The notes: a model not told the origin generated them from the letters alone. A DNA stretch of 49,545 nucleotides from JAWXCM01 sp034408745 (GCA_034408745.1 JAWXCM010000090.1:1-49545); one strand, 5' to 3'. Counted from the stretch's first letter, positions 1 through 8,749 are shown. Numbers and translations are program-made.

Positions 1-2402
1 AAATTGCCCCACTTCGTATTGCCGTTGACGTCGGTGAAGTGCACGAAGAGATCGCCGCCAGCAGTGATCCAGTTCTGCAAATACTCGCTGTACAGCGAGC
101 CCATGCGCGTGCTTCGGTTGGAGGCGGAAAACAGCGACGTCAGGGCCGCGTTGTTCTCGGCGCCGCCGTAGCCCACCAGCGACTGCCCGCCTTCGTACGC
201 CACCATTTTCACGCCGTACTTGCGCGCGATAGCGGAGCTCGACGTCATCTGCTGCATGGCACATCCCTGGATGTGCTGCAACTGGATGTCGTTGACCTGT
301 TCCACGGACATCAGGGCAACCTGCGATGCGGTGGCCGGGTCGCCGAGAGTGCCGAATCCACCCGTGGCCTCGTCATTGCAGTTGAAATAGGGCGCGATGG
401 CCAGCATGTCAGTCTTTGCAGACGCGTTCCGATAGCCGAGCATCTGGTCTGAAGTCCATGAGTTGGCCGCCTGCGAGGCGATCACACGGCGCATCCGGCT
501 AGTCCCGGCAAATACCGTTTCAAACCGGCCGAAGATCTCTACCGACCTCCGCGACGTGAACAGCGCACCAGCAAGATACTGATCTGTGCTGAGGCCAGTT
601 GCCACTCCCTGCTGCCGGATCCACGCTGCCTGGGAGAACCCGTTGTTCCAGGTTTCGTTGGAATACTCCAGGTAGAAGGAACGGGATTTCGAGAGTTTCT
701 CCTTCATCACGCCGGCAAAGCGCGTCACGTAGTCGTCCGTCGCTTTCGCCGGGATGTTGAACCACGGCGTCGCGCCGAGCGCGTTGGCAAGCTGAATCAT
801 GACTTCCAGCGGCGCTCCACGCCACACATACGTGTAGTCGGCGATGGTCGGACGGTCGGCCCAGTTCTTCTGTTCGGAGCCGTTGATCAGCATCCACTCC
901 ATGAATCGCAGCACCTTGTAGTTCTTCAGTCTGGCCAGAAACAAGGGGTGAAATGGGTTCGTTCTGTACGAATTCTCAAAGCCGGGCATGATCAGGCGGA
1001 TGTTGCGAATCGGGTTTGCCGGATTCGTCGCTGTGATCGTCAGGTAGATGCCATTCGTTCCGCCGGGGACGTTCACCACCATGCGGCCCGTCGACTGGCT
1101 GACGATGGTGGCGCTTCGCAAATCGAAGCCAATTGTTCCCTGTCCGTCGTAGAGCAATGTGTAATTGCCGGTGGGGTAGCTCTCGCGGCCGTCGAGCGCG
1201 TTATCGAAGATGATGGTCTCGACGTACTGGCCGGGCTGCAGCGACGTCGGCCATCCGTTGGCGTCGGTCGCAATCGCGGGACCCGAACCCCAGGCTCCGC
1301 CCTGCACCTGCGAAATCCAGGGACGCGCCATTTTAAACGCGTCGACAAACGGCCACTCCCGGGAATAATCGGTGATGGTCGAGAGGTTGGTACCAAGGGC
1401 TGGCTGCGCGAGCGGAACAGGGCCGACGGGCACCGCGGTCACCTGAGCGGAAGGGGCGCCCGCGCCCGCCGCATTCAAGGCCACCACGTAGAACGTATAG
1501 CTCTGGCGGTTGGTGAGACCCGAAATTACTGCGCTGTTGGTCGCTGGCGAGGCCTGCAGCCGGGGTGCTCCGGCGTACATGTCGTACACGCGACAGCCAG
1601 TGGCTCCGACCGTGGCGTTCCAGGTCAGGCTGACCTGCCGGTCTCCGGGCGTGGCGGTCAGTCCTGTGGGCGCTGCTGGAACACTCGCGCCGGGCGTCGA
1701 CCAGGCATCGGTGAAGCGCAGCTCATCAATCGAGCTTTGGCCCGATCCTGAGCCGCCATAAAACGCCAGGCTTCGAAATGAGACTGACGCCGCCGTGCTC
1801 ACCTCCGCTGCAGCGGCCGCGGGCAGGGAAGATGCGGGCGGATCGACGAACAGGCTGACCACGTTCGTGGATCCAAAAGTGACGCGGACTACCAGTGAAG
1901 CTGACTGGCCGACCGTGATCGGGACCGTGGACCGCACCAGAGCGCCGTTCACCTTAAGGGACCAGTACTGTGTTCCGCCGAAGTACCCAACGGAGATCGT
2001 CGAGCCGGTGGCAAACCAGGCCGGGCTGGAACCCGAGTGCAGGGTGACCGACATGTCGTCGTCGGCCGCCGTATCTTTGCGCATCAGCAGGGAAACGTAA
2101 ACAGTCTGTCCGGCGGTGCCTGCCGTAAAGCCGAGAGGACGGCCCGAGCTCTGCCAGTTCGACCCGCCAGTGGCGTAGCTCCCGGAACTCGCGGACAGTG
2201 GATTTTGCGAAACGAACCCATATCCAGGGAGAGCCGTGCTGCTGTTCTGCACTTCCCAGGGACCGGCCCAGCCGCTGCCACCGCTGCTGCCGTGGAGGGC
2301 GCCCGACGTGGAGGCGAACGGCTCCGACGCCATCACCGTCTGGGCGGTGGCGGCCGGTTGAATCATTAGAACGAGCAGGACCAGCAATGCGGCGCGCAAC
2401 AT
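1..2402 (-). CDS. Secreted FN3 / glycoside-hydrolase-like protein (3' end outside window)
   Basis: An uninterrupted reading frame runs from the ATG at 2402 down to position 1, at least 800 codons, with no stop, so the C-terminus lies outside. Residues 1-21 form a signal peptide (hydrophobic core, ending ATAQ). Residues about 25-220 look like a beta-sandwich (LamG-like). Residues about 240-325 are a fibronectin type III domain (PTGLTATPG ... LTWN ... YTFYVVALNAAG). From about 470 onward the sequence looks like an alpha/beta barrel, with YLEYSNETWNN near residue 580; the Asn-Glu pair resembles the acid/base motif of clan GH-A hydrolases. I infer an exported polysaccharide-acting or polysaccharide-binding enzyme; the substrate cannot be read from sequence. 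FN3 linkers are common in secreted acidobacterial carbohydrate enzymes. No operon partner is visible. Confidence 0.8.
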   Translation of the reverse strand, partial: MLRAALLVLLVLMIQPAATAQTVMASEPFASTSGALHGSSGGSGWAGPWEVQNSSTALPGYGFVSQNPLSASSGSYATGGSNWQSSGRPLGFTAGTAGQTVYVSLLMRKDTAADDDMSVTLHSGSSPAWFATGSTISVGYFGGTQYWSLKVNGALVRSTVPITVGQSASLVVRVTFGSTNVVSLFVDPPASSLPAAAAAEVSTAASVSFRSLAFYGGSGSGQSSIDELRFTDAWSTPGASVPAAPTGLTATPGDRQVSLTWNATVGATGCRVYDMYAGAPRLQASPATNSAVISGLTNRQSYTFYVVALNAAGAGAPSAQVTAVPVGPVPLAQPALGTNLSTITDYSREWPFVDAFKMARPWISQVQGGAWGSGPAIATDANGWPTSLQPGQYVETIIFDNALDGRESYPTGNYTLLYDGQGTIGFDLRSATIVSQSTGRMVVNVPGGTNGIYLTITATNPANPIRNIRLIMPGFENSYRTNPFHPLFLARLKNYKVLRFMEWMLINGSEQKNWADRPTIADYTYVWRGAPLEVMIQLANALGATPWFNIPAKATDDYVTRFAGVMKEKLSKSRSFYLEYSNETWNNGFSQAAWIRQQGVATGLSTDQYLAGALFTSRRSVEIFGRFETVFAGTSRMRRVIASQAANSWTSDQMLGYRNASAKTDMLAIAPYFNCNDEATGGFGTLGDPATASQVALMSVEQVNDIQLQHIQGCAMQQMTSSSAIARKYGVKMVAYEGGQSLVGYGGAENNAALTSLFSASNRSTRMGSLYSEYLQNWITAGGDLFVHFTDVNGNTKWGN

Positions 2403-2444
2403 CAGGTACCAGTATCGCCGGAGCGCATTACTCACTGTGAAGTA

Positions 2445-3114
2445 CTACTTTTTGACCTCGATTTGACCGTCCCGTACCCGTACGTCCAGGCGCGGCTGGG
2501 GGTGCACGGCGGGGCCGTTCCGGACGCTGCCGTCCTCGAGCGAAAACCGCGATCCGTGCCATGGGCACTCCACCTCGCAGCCCTCAAACTTGCCCTCATG
2601 CAACGGTCCGCCGAGGTGGGAGCATTTCGCCCTCGGGCAGGTCGGCCTCCGGCAGAACCGGGGCAAACTCCTTCGGCAGGTCCATGTCTTTGGAGTGATC
2701 CATCCCGATCCGTTCGCCGAACGCGAGGTGTCCTCCCAGCCAGGCCGAACCCATCGCCACCACAAACCCCATCGTCGAGAGCCCCTGCCCCAGGGAGCGG
2801 TTGCCGCTGCGTCGCGCCGCCAGCGACGCGCCGTAGAGCGCCGAACCACCGACGTTAAGCAGTCCGTGCATCAGTCCGAGGCGGCGAGCGCTGGCGTCGG
2901 TCTTGTGCCAGTCTGTGATCCCGGCGGCAGCCGCGGCCACGGCGCCAACCAGTCCGATGGCGACAGCGGTGTCGGCCGCCACGCCGAACTCTTCGCGCCC
3001 GGTCATCTGCTCCATGGAATCCATCACCAGAGCTGACGTCCACGCTCCCAGAGGCACGTCGGTCAGCGCGGCATGCAAAGGGTGGCCCATCCAGGTGCCG
3101 TGCAGGAAATCCTG
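2445..3114 (-). pseudogene. DUF2231-Rieske protein, C-terminal part (frameshifted, 5' end displaced)
   Basis: The first part, down to about 2628, encodes the DUF2231 membrane domain: FLHGTWMGHPLHAALTDVP and then several hydrophobic helices. The end encodes a Rieske [2Fe-2S] domain with both cluster motifs, C-S-H-L-G-G and C-P-W-H-G-S-R-F. The two parts are in different frames: DLPEGE in one runs straight into KCSHLGG in the other near 2624-2630. Family members normally carry about 30 more residues there (the first Rieske beta-strands), so roughly 100 bp appear deleted and the frame is lost. The N-terminus is also missing: homology starts abruptly at QDFLHG (3114), and the matching N-terminal piece lies at 5286-5414. 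An intact protein would be a membrane-anchored electron carrier. This copy is almost certainly not functional unless the lesions are assembly errors. Confidence 0.78.
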
Positions 3115-3474
3115 ACCGATGCGCAGCTTGCCGAACTCCTGCGGCGGGAGCAACGGCGGGCGCTGGAAGATCAAGCGAGGGACAGCGGCCGATATAGAGA
3201 CCTCGATCATGGGCAGGACGAGTTCGAGCGCACGGCGCGCGAGCTTGAGGCCAAAGGTGCCGAGTACAGGCAGGAGCGTGACCGGATTATGACGGATACC
3301 GCGCGGAGCGATCAGGAACGACAGCGTCGGCTAAGTGATTTGCAGGAGAGGGTTGGTGGGGCTGTTGTCCTGGAAGCGGCAAGGCAGGAGCAGGACCAGA
3401 AGGGCGGAGACCGAACGAACGCGGGATGCTTCGCAAGCAAAGGAGGACAGATCTCCGTTCCTGACGCTCGCTAG
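3115..3474 (+). pseudogene. Helical, charged ORF remnant without a start
   Basis: From the junction at 3115 a plus-strand frame stays open to 3474 and encodes a strongly helical, Arg/Glu/Gln-rich segment (for example ELEAKGAEYRQERDRI, then DQERQRRLSDLQERV). It looks like real coding sequence cut off at its 5' end by the rearrangement. The last 40 codons are less protein-like. The pattern is faintly like helical lipase-foldase repeats, but that is not enough to name it. Confidence 0.35.
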
Positions 3475-3509
3475 TGTAGTGTTCATCAATTAGCTGGCCT
3501 TTCGTTTAC

Positions 3510-4031
3510 GTGTTTTGGGAAGCGTGCAGCCGGGCTGAATCTGTTCCAGAGCGGCGGTGGCCCTGGTTCACCGGTCTCGGCCTGGTGATCTGGCTCGGCG
3601 GAGCCTGGTACTTCTATCAGGACAACGAGAAGACCTTTGCCGAGGCGAGAAACCGGGGCGTGGAGATTCTCTCAACGGATGAGAAAACAGGGGTGGTGAC
3701 GGCGCGCGACAAGCAGACCGGCAAGATCATCACCATGGATTTCAATGATATTGGACGCGACGCCGTCCATGTGGGAGTAATCGGCATGCCTGCGTGGGCA
3801 CCGGCATACCCGAGTATCGAGGATTCCGAACCGTCGCAGGGGGGCTCATTTACGTTCTCCACCGCTGATTCCGTCGCCCAGGTCGCGCGTTTCTACGAAT
3901 CCGAATTCCGCGAGGCAGGCATGACGGTGGACCGGCAAAGTGGGCCCGCGGGAGTGACGCTCAGCGCGAGGGATGCGGCACGGGGTCGCGCCGTCATCGT
4001 GGTGGCCAGAACGGCGATCACTTACCATTAG
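3510..4031 (+). CDS. Hypothetical membrane-anchored protein
   Basis: This 173-residue protein starts at GTG 3510. A single transmembrane helix lies at about residues 19-35 (WFTGLGLVIWLGGAWYF), followed by a soluble domain. Residues about 110-170 (FSTADSVAQVARFYESEFREAGMTV, then a short strand-rich tail) resemble the small alpha/beta modules often found in acidobacterial proteins of unknown function. The protein is probably anchored with its C-terminus outside the membrane. The gene lies within the segment that splits the Rieske gene. No family name or partner is recognised, and the start is uncertain because no good ribosome-binding site precedes it. Confidence 0.5.
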   Translation: MFWEACSRAESVPERRWPWFTGLGLVIWLGGAWYFYQDNEKTFAEARNRGVEILSTDEKTGVVTARDKQTGKIITMDFNDIGRDAVHVGVIGMPAWAPAYPSIEDSEPSQGGSFTFSTADSVAQVARFYESEFREAGMTVDRQSGPAGVTLSARDAARGRAVIVVARTAITYH

Positions 4032-4073
4032 CAACGCCACTGGCGACACCCTGAGCAAGAAGGCACGGTAAGC

Positions 4074-4205
4074 ATGGATGACGAACAGACCACTCACCTG
4101 GGACCGGTTTCACTCAAACTGTACGACAAGTTCGGCCTTATTCTCCGGACCGAGACCGCGGTCAACGATACGGCTTTTTTCAACCGTCGTCGCCCGACCG
4201 GGTGA
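4074..4205 (+). pseudogene. Short fragment of a conserved hypothetical protein
   Basis: This 43-codon ORF begins at ATG 4074 and contains LKLYDKFGLILRTETAVND followed by TAFFNRRR. I recall a similar YDKFG-LILR-ET-VND-FF string inside longer hypothetical proteins of soil bacteria, where the frame continues. Here it stops at TGA 4205. It is probably a truncated remnant, not a complete gene. Confidence 0.4.
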
Positions 4206-4529
4206 AGACGGCCGGCAACATCTCCGCCTCCTCCTTATGGATAATCTGGTCCGGAAGGGGCTTTATGGGAAGAGGCGGCGTGGCGGTCATCGGGGCTCAG
4301 TTGGATATAAGATAACGTCCTTTATATTACGTCGAAACAGAAGATGGGACAAATGGTTTTTGGTGTTCGGATTATGGAATCCAGTCTGGGACGGTATCGC
4401 GGGCTTGTGTCCCGTTCTGACTTGCTGGAATTTTTCCGCGCCCGAGGGGCCGTTCCGCGCAAGGCTCTTGAAGGCTGCACGGCCCGGATGGGCGGCTGTC
4501 CCTTGCAGGGAGAGACAAAGAGGATAGAA
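4206..4529. other. Gene-free stretch
   Basis: No recognisable coding sequence was found on either strand. The open frames here have no protein-like composition. It is probably degraded sequence between the fragment at 4074-4205 and the higBA promoter. Confidence 0.4.
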
Positions 4530-4571
4530 GTGGTACGTTTGACGTCACTCATCTATAATGATATATACCAC
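4530..4571 (+). promoter_or_regulatory. Candidate higBA promoter/operator
   Basis: A consensus TATAAT lies at 4554-4559, 16 bp before the higB ATG. It is bracketed by inverted hexamers GTGGTA (4530-4535) and TACCAC (4566-4571). HigA antitoxins typically repress their own promoter at such dyads, so this is a plausible operator. No good -35 is present at the correct spacing; TTGACG at 4539 is too close. Confidence 0.4.
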
Positions 4572-4574
4572 TGG

Positions 4575-4859
4575 ATGATAAGGAGTTATCGTGACAGAGA
4601 CACGGAAAGGCTCGCAGCTGGCGAAAAGGTCCGTCATTGGGAACCGTTCCGCCGCCAGGCCGAGAAGCGTTTGCGCATTCTCGACGCGGCCGCCTCGCTC
4701 AACGATCTGGCCGCGCTCAACTCCAATCGTCTGGAAGCCTTGAAGGGAAACCGCAAAGGCCAGTATTCTATTCGGATAAATGCCCAGTGGCGCATCTGTT
4801 TTAAATGGGCCAGGGATGAGCCTGGCCCATCGAACGTTGGAATTGTGGACTACCACTAA
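4575..4859 (+). CDS. higB: HigB-type toxin (RelE superfamily mRNA interferase)
   Basis: This 94-residue protein is the usual HigB size. It begins MIRSYRDRDTERLAAGEKV and contains AEKRLRILDAA followed by NRLEALKGNRKGQYSIRIN, then WRICF, the recognisable core of HigB toxins that cleave ribosome-bound mRNA. The ATG at 4575 is chosen because the family starts with this motif; the upstream open frame has no similarity. It is followed after 15 bp by the HigA-like antitoxin, in the toxin-first order typical of higBA. The start fits the -10 element just upstream. The genes look intact although they sit in a rearranged segment. Confidence 0.9.
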   Translation: MIRSYRDRDTERLAAGEKVRHWEPFRRQAEKRLRILDAAASLNDLAALNSNRLEALKGNRKGQYSIRINAQWRICFKWARDEPGPSNVGIVDYH

Positions 4860-4874
4860 ACGAAAGGAAACACC

Positions 4875-5186
4875 ATGGCACGCACACCCATTCACCCCGG
4901 AGAAATCCTCGCCGACGAGCTGGAGGAGATCGGTCTGACGGCGAAGAAGCTCGCCGACGTCATCGAGGTTCCGCCGAACCGCCTTTATCAACTTCTCGCG
5001 GGAAAGAGGAACGTGACGGCCGACACGGCCCTGCGCCTCAGCCAGTATTTCGGCATGTCGGCTGATTTTTGGATGAACCTTCAGAGCGCGTATGAACTTG
5101 ACCTGGCCCGTCAGCAACATGGCAAGGAAATTCAGCGCATCCCGAAGCGCAGCGACGCGCCGGCTGAAGCAATGCCACGTTTGTGA
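4875..5186 (+). CDS. higA: HigA-type antitoxin (XRE/HTH)
   Basis: A 103-residue protein beginning MARTPIHPGEILADELEEIG, the hallmark N-terminus of HigA antitoxins, followed by a helix-turn-helix (LTAKKLADVIEVPPNRLYQLL ending about residue 40) and the family signature TADTALRLSQYFGMSADFWMNLQ. A ribosome-binding site (GAAAGGA) precedes the ATG. It neutralises HigB and is expected to repress the operon by binding the dyad upstream of higB. The last residues (after IQRIPKRSDAP) are variable, as in other family members. Confidence 0.92.
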   Translation: MARTPIHPGEILADELEEIGLTAKKLADVIEVPPNRLYQLLAGKRNVTADTALRLSQYFGMSADFWMNLQSAYELDLARQQHGKEIQRIPKRSDAPAEAMPRL

Positions 5187-5285
5187 TATCTAGCCAGTTT
5201 CCGTAGAGCTTTGGCCAAGTGAAAATCATCAGGAACATCGGGAATGATCGCGTGTACGATGAGCTGCGCCCCTCGCTCGCACCGC

Positions 5286-5414
5286 CTGAACCTTCTGGCC
5301 CACCTCACCTCCGGATTCGAACGCCGCTTCCACATTGCTTTGCAGCGTGTCGGCGAGCGGCTCCAGCCAGTCCTTCTGTTTCTCGATCAGTTCCACAACC
5401 AGCGTATCTGCCAT
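5286..5414 (-). pseudogene. DUF2231-Rieske protein, N-terminal fragment
   Basis: The ATG at 5414 starts a 43-codon segment, MADTLVVELIEKQKDWLEPL then ALQ-like helices ending GGEVGQKVQ, that resembles the N-terminal leader of DUF2231-Rieske proteins. Normally this is followed directly by (K)VQDFLHGTW. That continuation is found 2.17 kb away at 3114, on the same strand and starting at the equivalent residue. Beyond 5286 the frame degenerates into ARG-rich noise and stops at 5229. I read the two pieces as one gene split by the inserted block at 3115-5285. Confidence 0.65.
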
Positions 5415-5438
5415 TTTGGGCTCCGTTCATAGACGCCG

Positions 5439-7541
5439 TTATGACCGTGCCCCGGGTTCGAAACCGTTACTGAGCGTCGTCGATGCGGAAGGTGAGTGTG
5501 TGATCGCCGATGCGCGGGGGGCCGCCGCCTGCCAGGAATTCCACACGGCCCAGCCTTCCACCGAAACGAACCCATTTTCGCCCGAGACGGGCAGTGTCTC
5601 ACGGGCGGAGATGTCGCTGACGCCCTGTCGGTTTACCCGTTCCAGCATCATGCGCTCCATCTTGTCCGGTGAGAGGGACATGCTGGGCGGCGTTTCGGTT
5701 CCGGGCGGCGGCGAGGGCAGGTCGAGGCGGAGCAGCGTGGCGGTCAGCGGCGACTGGAAGGACCGCCTGCCTGGGCCGGACAGAGCCACTGTGTCGAACC
5801 TCTCCCTCAACGGCCTGCCGGCGAAGAGGTTCTCCGCGTCGTCAAGATCCATGGGTACGATGTTGAGCGGGACCGGCGCATCAAGGACCAATGGAGGCAC
5901 GCGGACGCCGAACACATGTCCGCCTGGTCCGCTCAGCGTCAGGTACTGTGCGAGTGCGATGCGGTCCTGTACTGGCGAGTGCACGGATTCGCCCCATCCT
6001 GTCTGCTGCTGTTTCACCTGGGTCGCTTTGGCTGCGAGCGGCTGGGTTCGTTTTCGCAAAAGCAAGAGTGGACCGAACCTGTGTTCGAGTTCGTAGTTCA
6101 GGTAAATCGCCAGGAACGTCGACGGGCAATCGAGCAGCGGGTGCCGCCCGTCAATGGCGTCCCAGTGGAACAGGACCACATCGGGGCGGGACCCGGCGGC
6201 GAAAAACTCCGCATTCAGGGCGTCCAGCCAGGGGGTATACGCCAGGTATGCCTGGAATGTCGGCATGGGCTTGTGCCGCATGACATTCGCGGCAGCATAG
6301 GCGGTCTCCCAGGGATAGATGGTGACAGTTCGGCCTTCCAGTCGAGCCATGAGATCCGGGGAAAGTCGATCCGGTGCCAGTCCGGCCTGCGACTCGGCGA
6401 TCAGTCGCTGTTTGAGGCTGGAGAACGAGAACAGGTCGGTGACTGTCCTGCCGGGAAACAAACGCGTGCCCGCCTGGTAGTCCTGCAGGCCGACTATTAG
6501 AAACCAGGGCGCCAGGATCAAGGCCAACCCAGCGCAGCCGGCAAGGACCGGACCCGCTGAGCGGCGGGACGGACCGGCGAACTCGAATCGTACGAAGCAG
6601 AGCACCGTCAGTAACAGGAGTGGTGTGAACGTGAACAGGATCCCGACGTGACTATCCTGGCGCATGAAGGAATGCTTGAATTCCAGAAACAGCGGCCCGG
6701 CCAGTGCGCCTGCGAAGGCCGCCAGGTGTTTCTCGCCTCGCCACCAAAGCGCCAGTGCCAGCACTGCAAAGCCGAGCAGGATCAACAGGCCCGCGTACAC
6801 AGGCGTGGCTGGGCCGGTGAGGCTCAGTGCCATGCCGCCGCCTGAGGAGAAGTCGAGTGCCGAACGCAGATATCGTCCGACGGCCCACCAGCTTCCCGAA
6901 TAGACGCGAAACAGGGCGGCGAATACAACAGGCACGCCGACCCACGATGCGAGACCGAAGCGGAGTGCGTCGCGGTGGCGGATCAGTGCCAGGAGAATCG
7001 GGAGCAGCAGAATCGCCGAGAGTGCTCCGAGTGCCGTACTGAGTTTGATTCCAGCCAGTAGTACCGCTCCCACACAGGCCAGATAATAGAATTTCTTTTC
7101 GACTTGCACCGCGCATGCCAGCCAGAAAATCACCAGAAATTCCAGAAAGAAATCCGGTCCGGCATATCCGAATTCGTGAATGAGCCGCACTCCAGGCGGG
7201 ACGCAGACAGCGGCGATGGCGAGGTTGGTGAGGCCAGCGCGGTTTCGCGCGACCAGGTACCCGATGGTGGCGCCGAACGCTGCCCACAGCAGGAGCTGAA
7301 ACGCGATCCCCTGCTCCAGGTTCGAGCCCCAGGGCATGGGAAAAATCAGGTACGCGAGCGGCCCATAGGTCAGCAGGACGTCGCGGCCGAACAACACGCC
7401 GTCCACCTGGAACTGGTTGAGTGAGACCGCCCAGGACGGGTCGAGGCCGGCCTGCGCGGAGTAGTAGCGAACGGGGCACAGCACCACAACCACAAAGAAC
7501 GCGAGGAACCATCGGGCAGCATTTTTCGAGGTTCTTGCCAA
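5439..7541 (-). CDS. Polytopic membrane protein of unknown function
   Basis: This 700-residue protein has about 10-11 hydrophobic segments in the first 400 residues (for example near 11-24, 60-110, 150-190 and 260-310), followed by a soluble C-terminal region of about 300 residues containing DLFSFSSLKQRLIAESQ and WETAYAAANVMRHKP. The overall shape is like GT-C glycosyltransferases or O-antigen/oligosaccharide membrane enzymes, but I see no diagnostic catalytic motif. The start is TTG at 7541 with no strong ribosome-binding site. It diverges from the acyl-CoA dehydrogenase gene with only 32 bp between the starts, so the two promoters must overlap. No function is assigned. Confidence 0.75.
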   Translation of the reverse strand: MARTSKNAARWFLAFFVVVVLCPVRYYSAQAGLDPSWAVSLNQFQVDGVLFGRDVLLTYGPLAYLIFPMPWGSNLEQGIAFQLLLWAAFGATIGYLVARNRAGLTNLAIAAVCVPPGVRLIHEFGYAGPDFFLEFLVIFWLACAVQVEKKFYYLACVGAVLLAGIKLSTALGALSAILLLPILLALIRHRDALRFGLASWVGVPVVFAALFRVYSGSWWAVGRYLRSALDFSSGGGMALSLTGPATPVYAGLLILLGFAVLALALWWRGEKHLAAFAGALAGPLFLEFKHSFMRQDSHVGILFTFTPLLLLTVLCFVRFEFAGPSRRSAGPVLAGCAGLALILAPWFLIVGLQDYQAGTRLFPGRTVTDLFSFSSLKQRLIAESQAGLAPDRLSPDLMARLEGRTVTIYPWETAYAAANVMRHKPMPTFQAYLAYTPWLDALNAEFFAAGSRPDVVLFHWDAIDGRHPLLDCPSTFLAIYLNYELEHRFGPLLLLRKRTQPLAAKATQVKQQQTGWGESVHSPVQDRIALAQYLTLSGPGGHVFGVRVPPLVLDAPVPLNIVPMDLDDAENLFAGRPLRERFDTVALSGPGRRSFQSPLTATLLRLDLPSPPPGTETPPSMSLSPDKMERMMLERVNRQGVSDISARETLPVSGENGFVSVEGWAVWNSWQAAAPRASAITHSPSASTTLSNGFEPGARS

Positions 7542-7573
7542 GGGCCTAATAACTGCATCGTCCAGCGGTTACT

Positions 7574-8749
7574 ATGAGCTTGATGGCATTCCGAGGCGTA
7601 GACTATATGCTGTTCGACTCGCAGTTGAACAGCGATCAGCTGCTTGTCAGACAGACGGCCCGACGCTTTGTGGACGAGCGCGTTATGCCGCTGGTCCGCG
7701 AGGCCTGGCGCGATGGTCGATTCCCATCGGAGCTAATTCGCGAAATGGGCGATCTGGGGTTCCTCGGTGCGACCCTTGAGGGCTACGGTTGCGCCGGGCT
7801 CGACAACATCTCTTATGGCCTGATCATGCAGGAACTGGAGCGTGCCGATTCCGGGCTGCGCAGTTTCGCGTCGGTGCAGGGTGCGCTGGTGATGTACCCG
7901 ATCTACACATTTGGCACCGATGAACAGAAGGAGCGCTGGCTGCCGCGCCTGCAGTCGGGCGAGGCGGTCGGCTGCTTCGGGTTGACGGAGCCGCAGTTCG
8001 GCTCGAACCCGGGTGGCATGACCACCACGGCGAAGCGCGACGGGTCAGAGTGGGTCCTCAACGGGGAAAAGACGTGGATCACGAACGGCAGCGTGGCCGA
8101 TATCGCGGTGGTGTGGGCGCGCACCGACGCTGGGATTCAGGGCTTTCTGGTGGAGCGCGGCACCCCAGGTTTCGCGGCGTCCGACCTGCACGGCAAGCTG
8201 TCCATGCGCATGTCCGTCACGTCGAGCCTCAGTTTTTCCGGCTGCCGCATTCCCGAGGCTAACGTGCTGCCGGCAGCTAAAGGGCTGAAGTCGGCGCTGA
8301 GCTGCCTGACGCAGGCTCGATACGGGATTGGCTGGGGGGTGATTGGGGCCGCGATGGACTGCTTTGAGACGGCCCGCACTTATTCCATCGACCGGAAGCA
8401 GTTCGACAACCGGCCCATCGCGTCGCATCAACTGGTTCAGCAGAAGCTCGCCGACATGATCACGGAGATCACCAAGGCTCAGTTTCTTGCGCTTCAGGCG
8501 GGCAGGCTGAAAGACATGGGCCGGCTGGATCCGGCCCATGTCTCCATGCTGAAACGCAACAACGTGACCATGGCGCTGGAGTGCGCCCGGCTGTCCCGCG
8601 ACCTGCTGGGCGGCAACGGCATTATGGACGAGTATCCTCTGATGCGCCACATGTGCAATCTCGAAACCGTGCGGACTTACGAGGGCACGGACCACATTCA
8701 CACGCTGGTGATAGGGGAACGTGTCACAGGGATTGCCGCATATAAGTGA
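7574..8749 (+). CDS. gcdH: Acyl-CoA dehydrogenase, glutaryl-CoA dehydrogenase-like
   Basis: The 391-residue product is the normal length for the family. Features in order: the N-terminal helical domain (LVRQTARRFVDERV), the flavin/substrate beta domain with GCFGLTEPQFGSNPGGM and NGEKTWITNG, the helix carrying RKQFDNRPIASHQLVQQKLADM, and the C-terminal TYEGTDHIHTLVIG, whose Glu is the expected catalytic base. The SVQGALVMYPI segment and the YEGT-x-x-IH ending are more like glutaryl-CoA dehydrogenase than short-chain enzymes. GSNPGG replaces the more usual GSDPGG. It would oxidise (and decarboxylate) glutaryl-CoA in lysine/tryptophan breakdown, but no pathway partner is adjacent and other acyl-CoA substrates are possible. 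Confidence 0.88.
   Translation: MSLMAFRGVDYMLFDSQLNSDQLLVRQTARRFVDERVMPLVREAWRDGRFPSELIREMGDLGFLGATLEGYGCAGLDNISYGLIMQELERADSGLRSFASVQGALVMYPIYTFGTDEQKERWLPRLQSGEAVGCFGLTEPQFGSNPGGMTTTAKRDGSEWVLNGEKTWITNGSVADIAVVWARTDAGIQGFLVERGTPGFAASDLHGKLSMRMSVTSSLSFSGCRIPEANVLPAAKGLKSALSCLTQARYGIGWGVIGAAMDCFETARTYSIDRKQFDNRPIASHQLVQQKLADMITEITKAQFLALQAGRLKDMGRLDPAHVSMLKRNNVTMALECARLSRDLLGGNGIMDEYPLMRHMCNLETVRTYEGTDHIHTLVIGERVTGIAAYK

Larger units (their letters stand above)
3115..5285. other. Inserted segment splitting the DUF2231-Rieske gene
   Basis: This block lies between two fragments that join into one reading frame on the minus strand: ...GGEVGQKVQ (ending at 5286) and QDFLHGTW... (starting at 3114). 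Both edges share TCAG, either a 4-bp duplication or microhomology. Inside are a helical ORF remnant, a one-TM protein, a conserved-domain fragment and an intact higBA pair, all on the plus strand. I see no clear terminal inverted repeats or transposase, so the mechanism (illegitimate recombination, island insertion or mis-assembly) is open. Confidence 0.6.

Noticed and set aside
3115..3474. Lipase-foldase-like helical protein
   Set aside because: Only a helical, charged pattern is shared; no specific motif and no start codon.
4344..4574. An extended N-terminus for HigB from ATG 4344
   Set aside because: The extra residues have no family similarity, and the promoter and the known HigB start lie downstream.
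7574..7607. Later start for the acyl-CoA dehydrogenase at ATG 7607
   Set aside because: The residues before it (FRGVDY) fit the family's N-terminus, although a weaker ribosome-binding site precedes the first ATG; the later start cannot be excluded.
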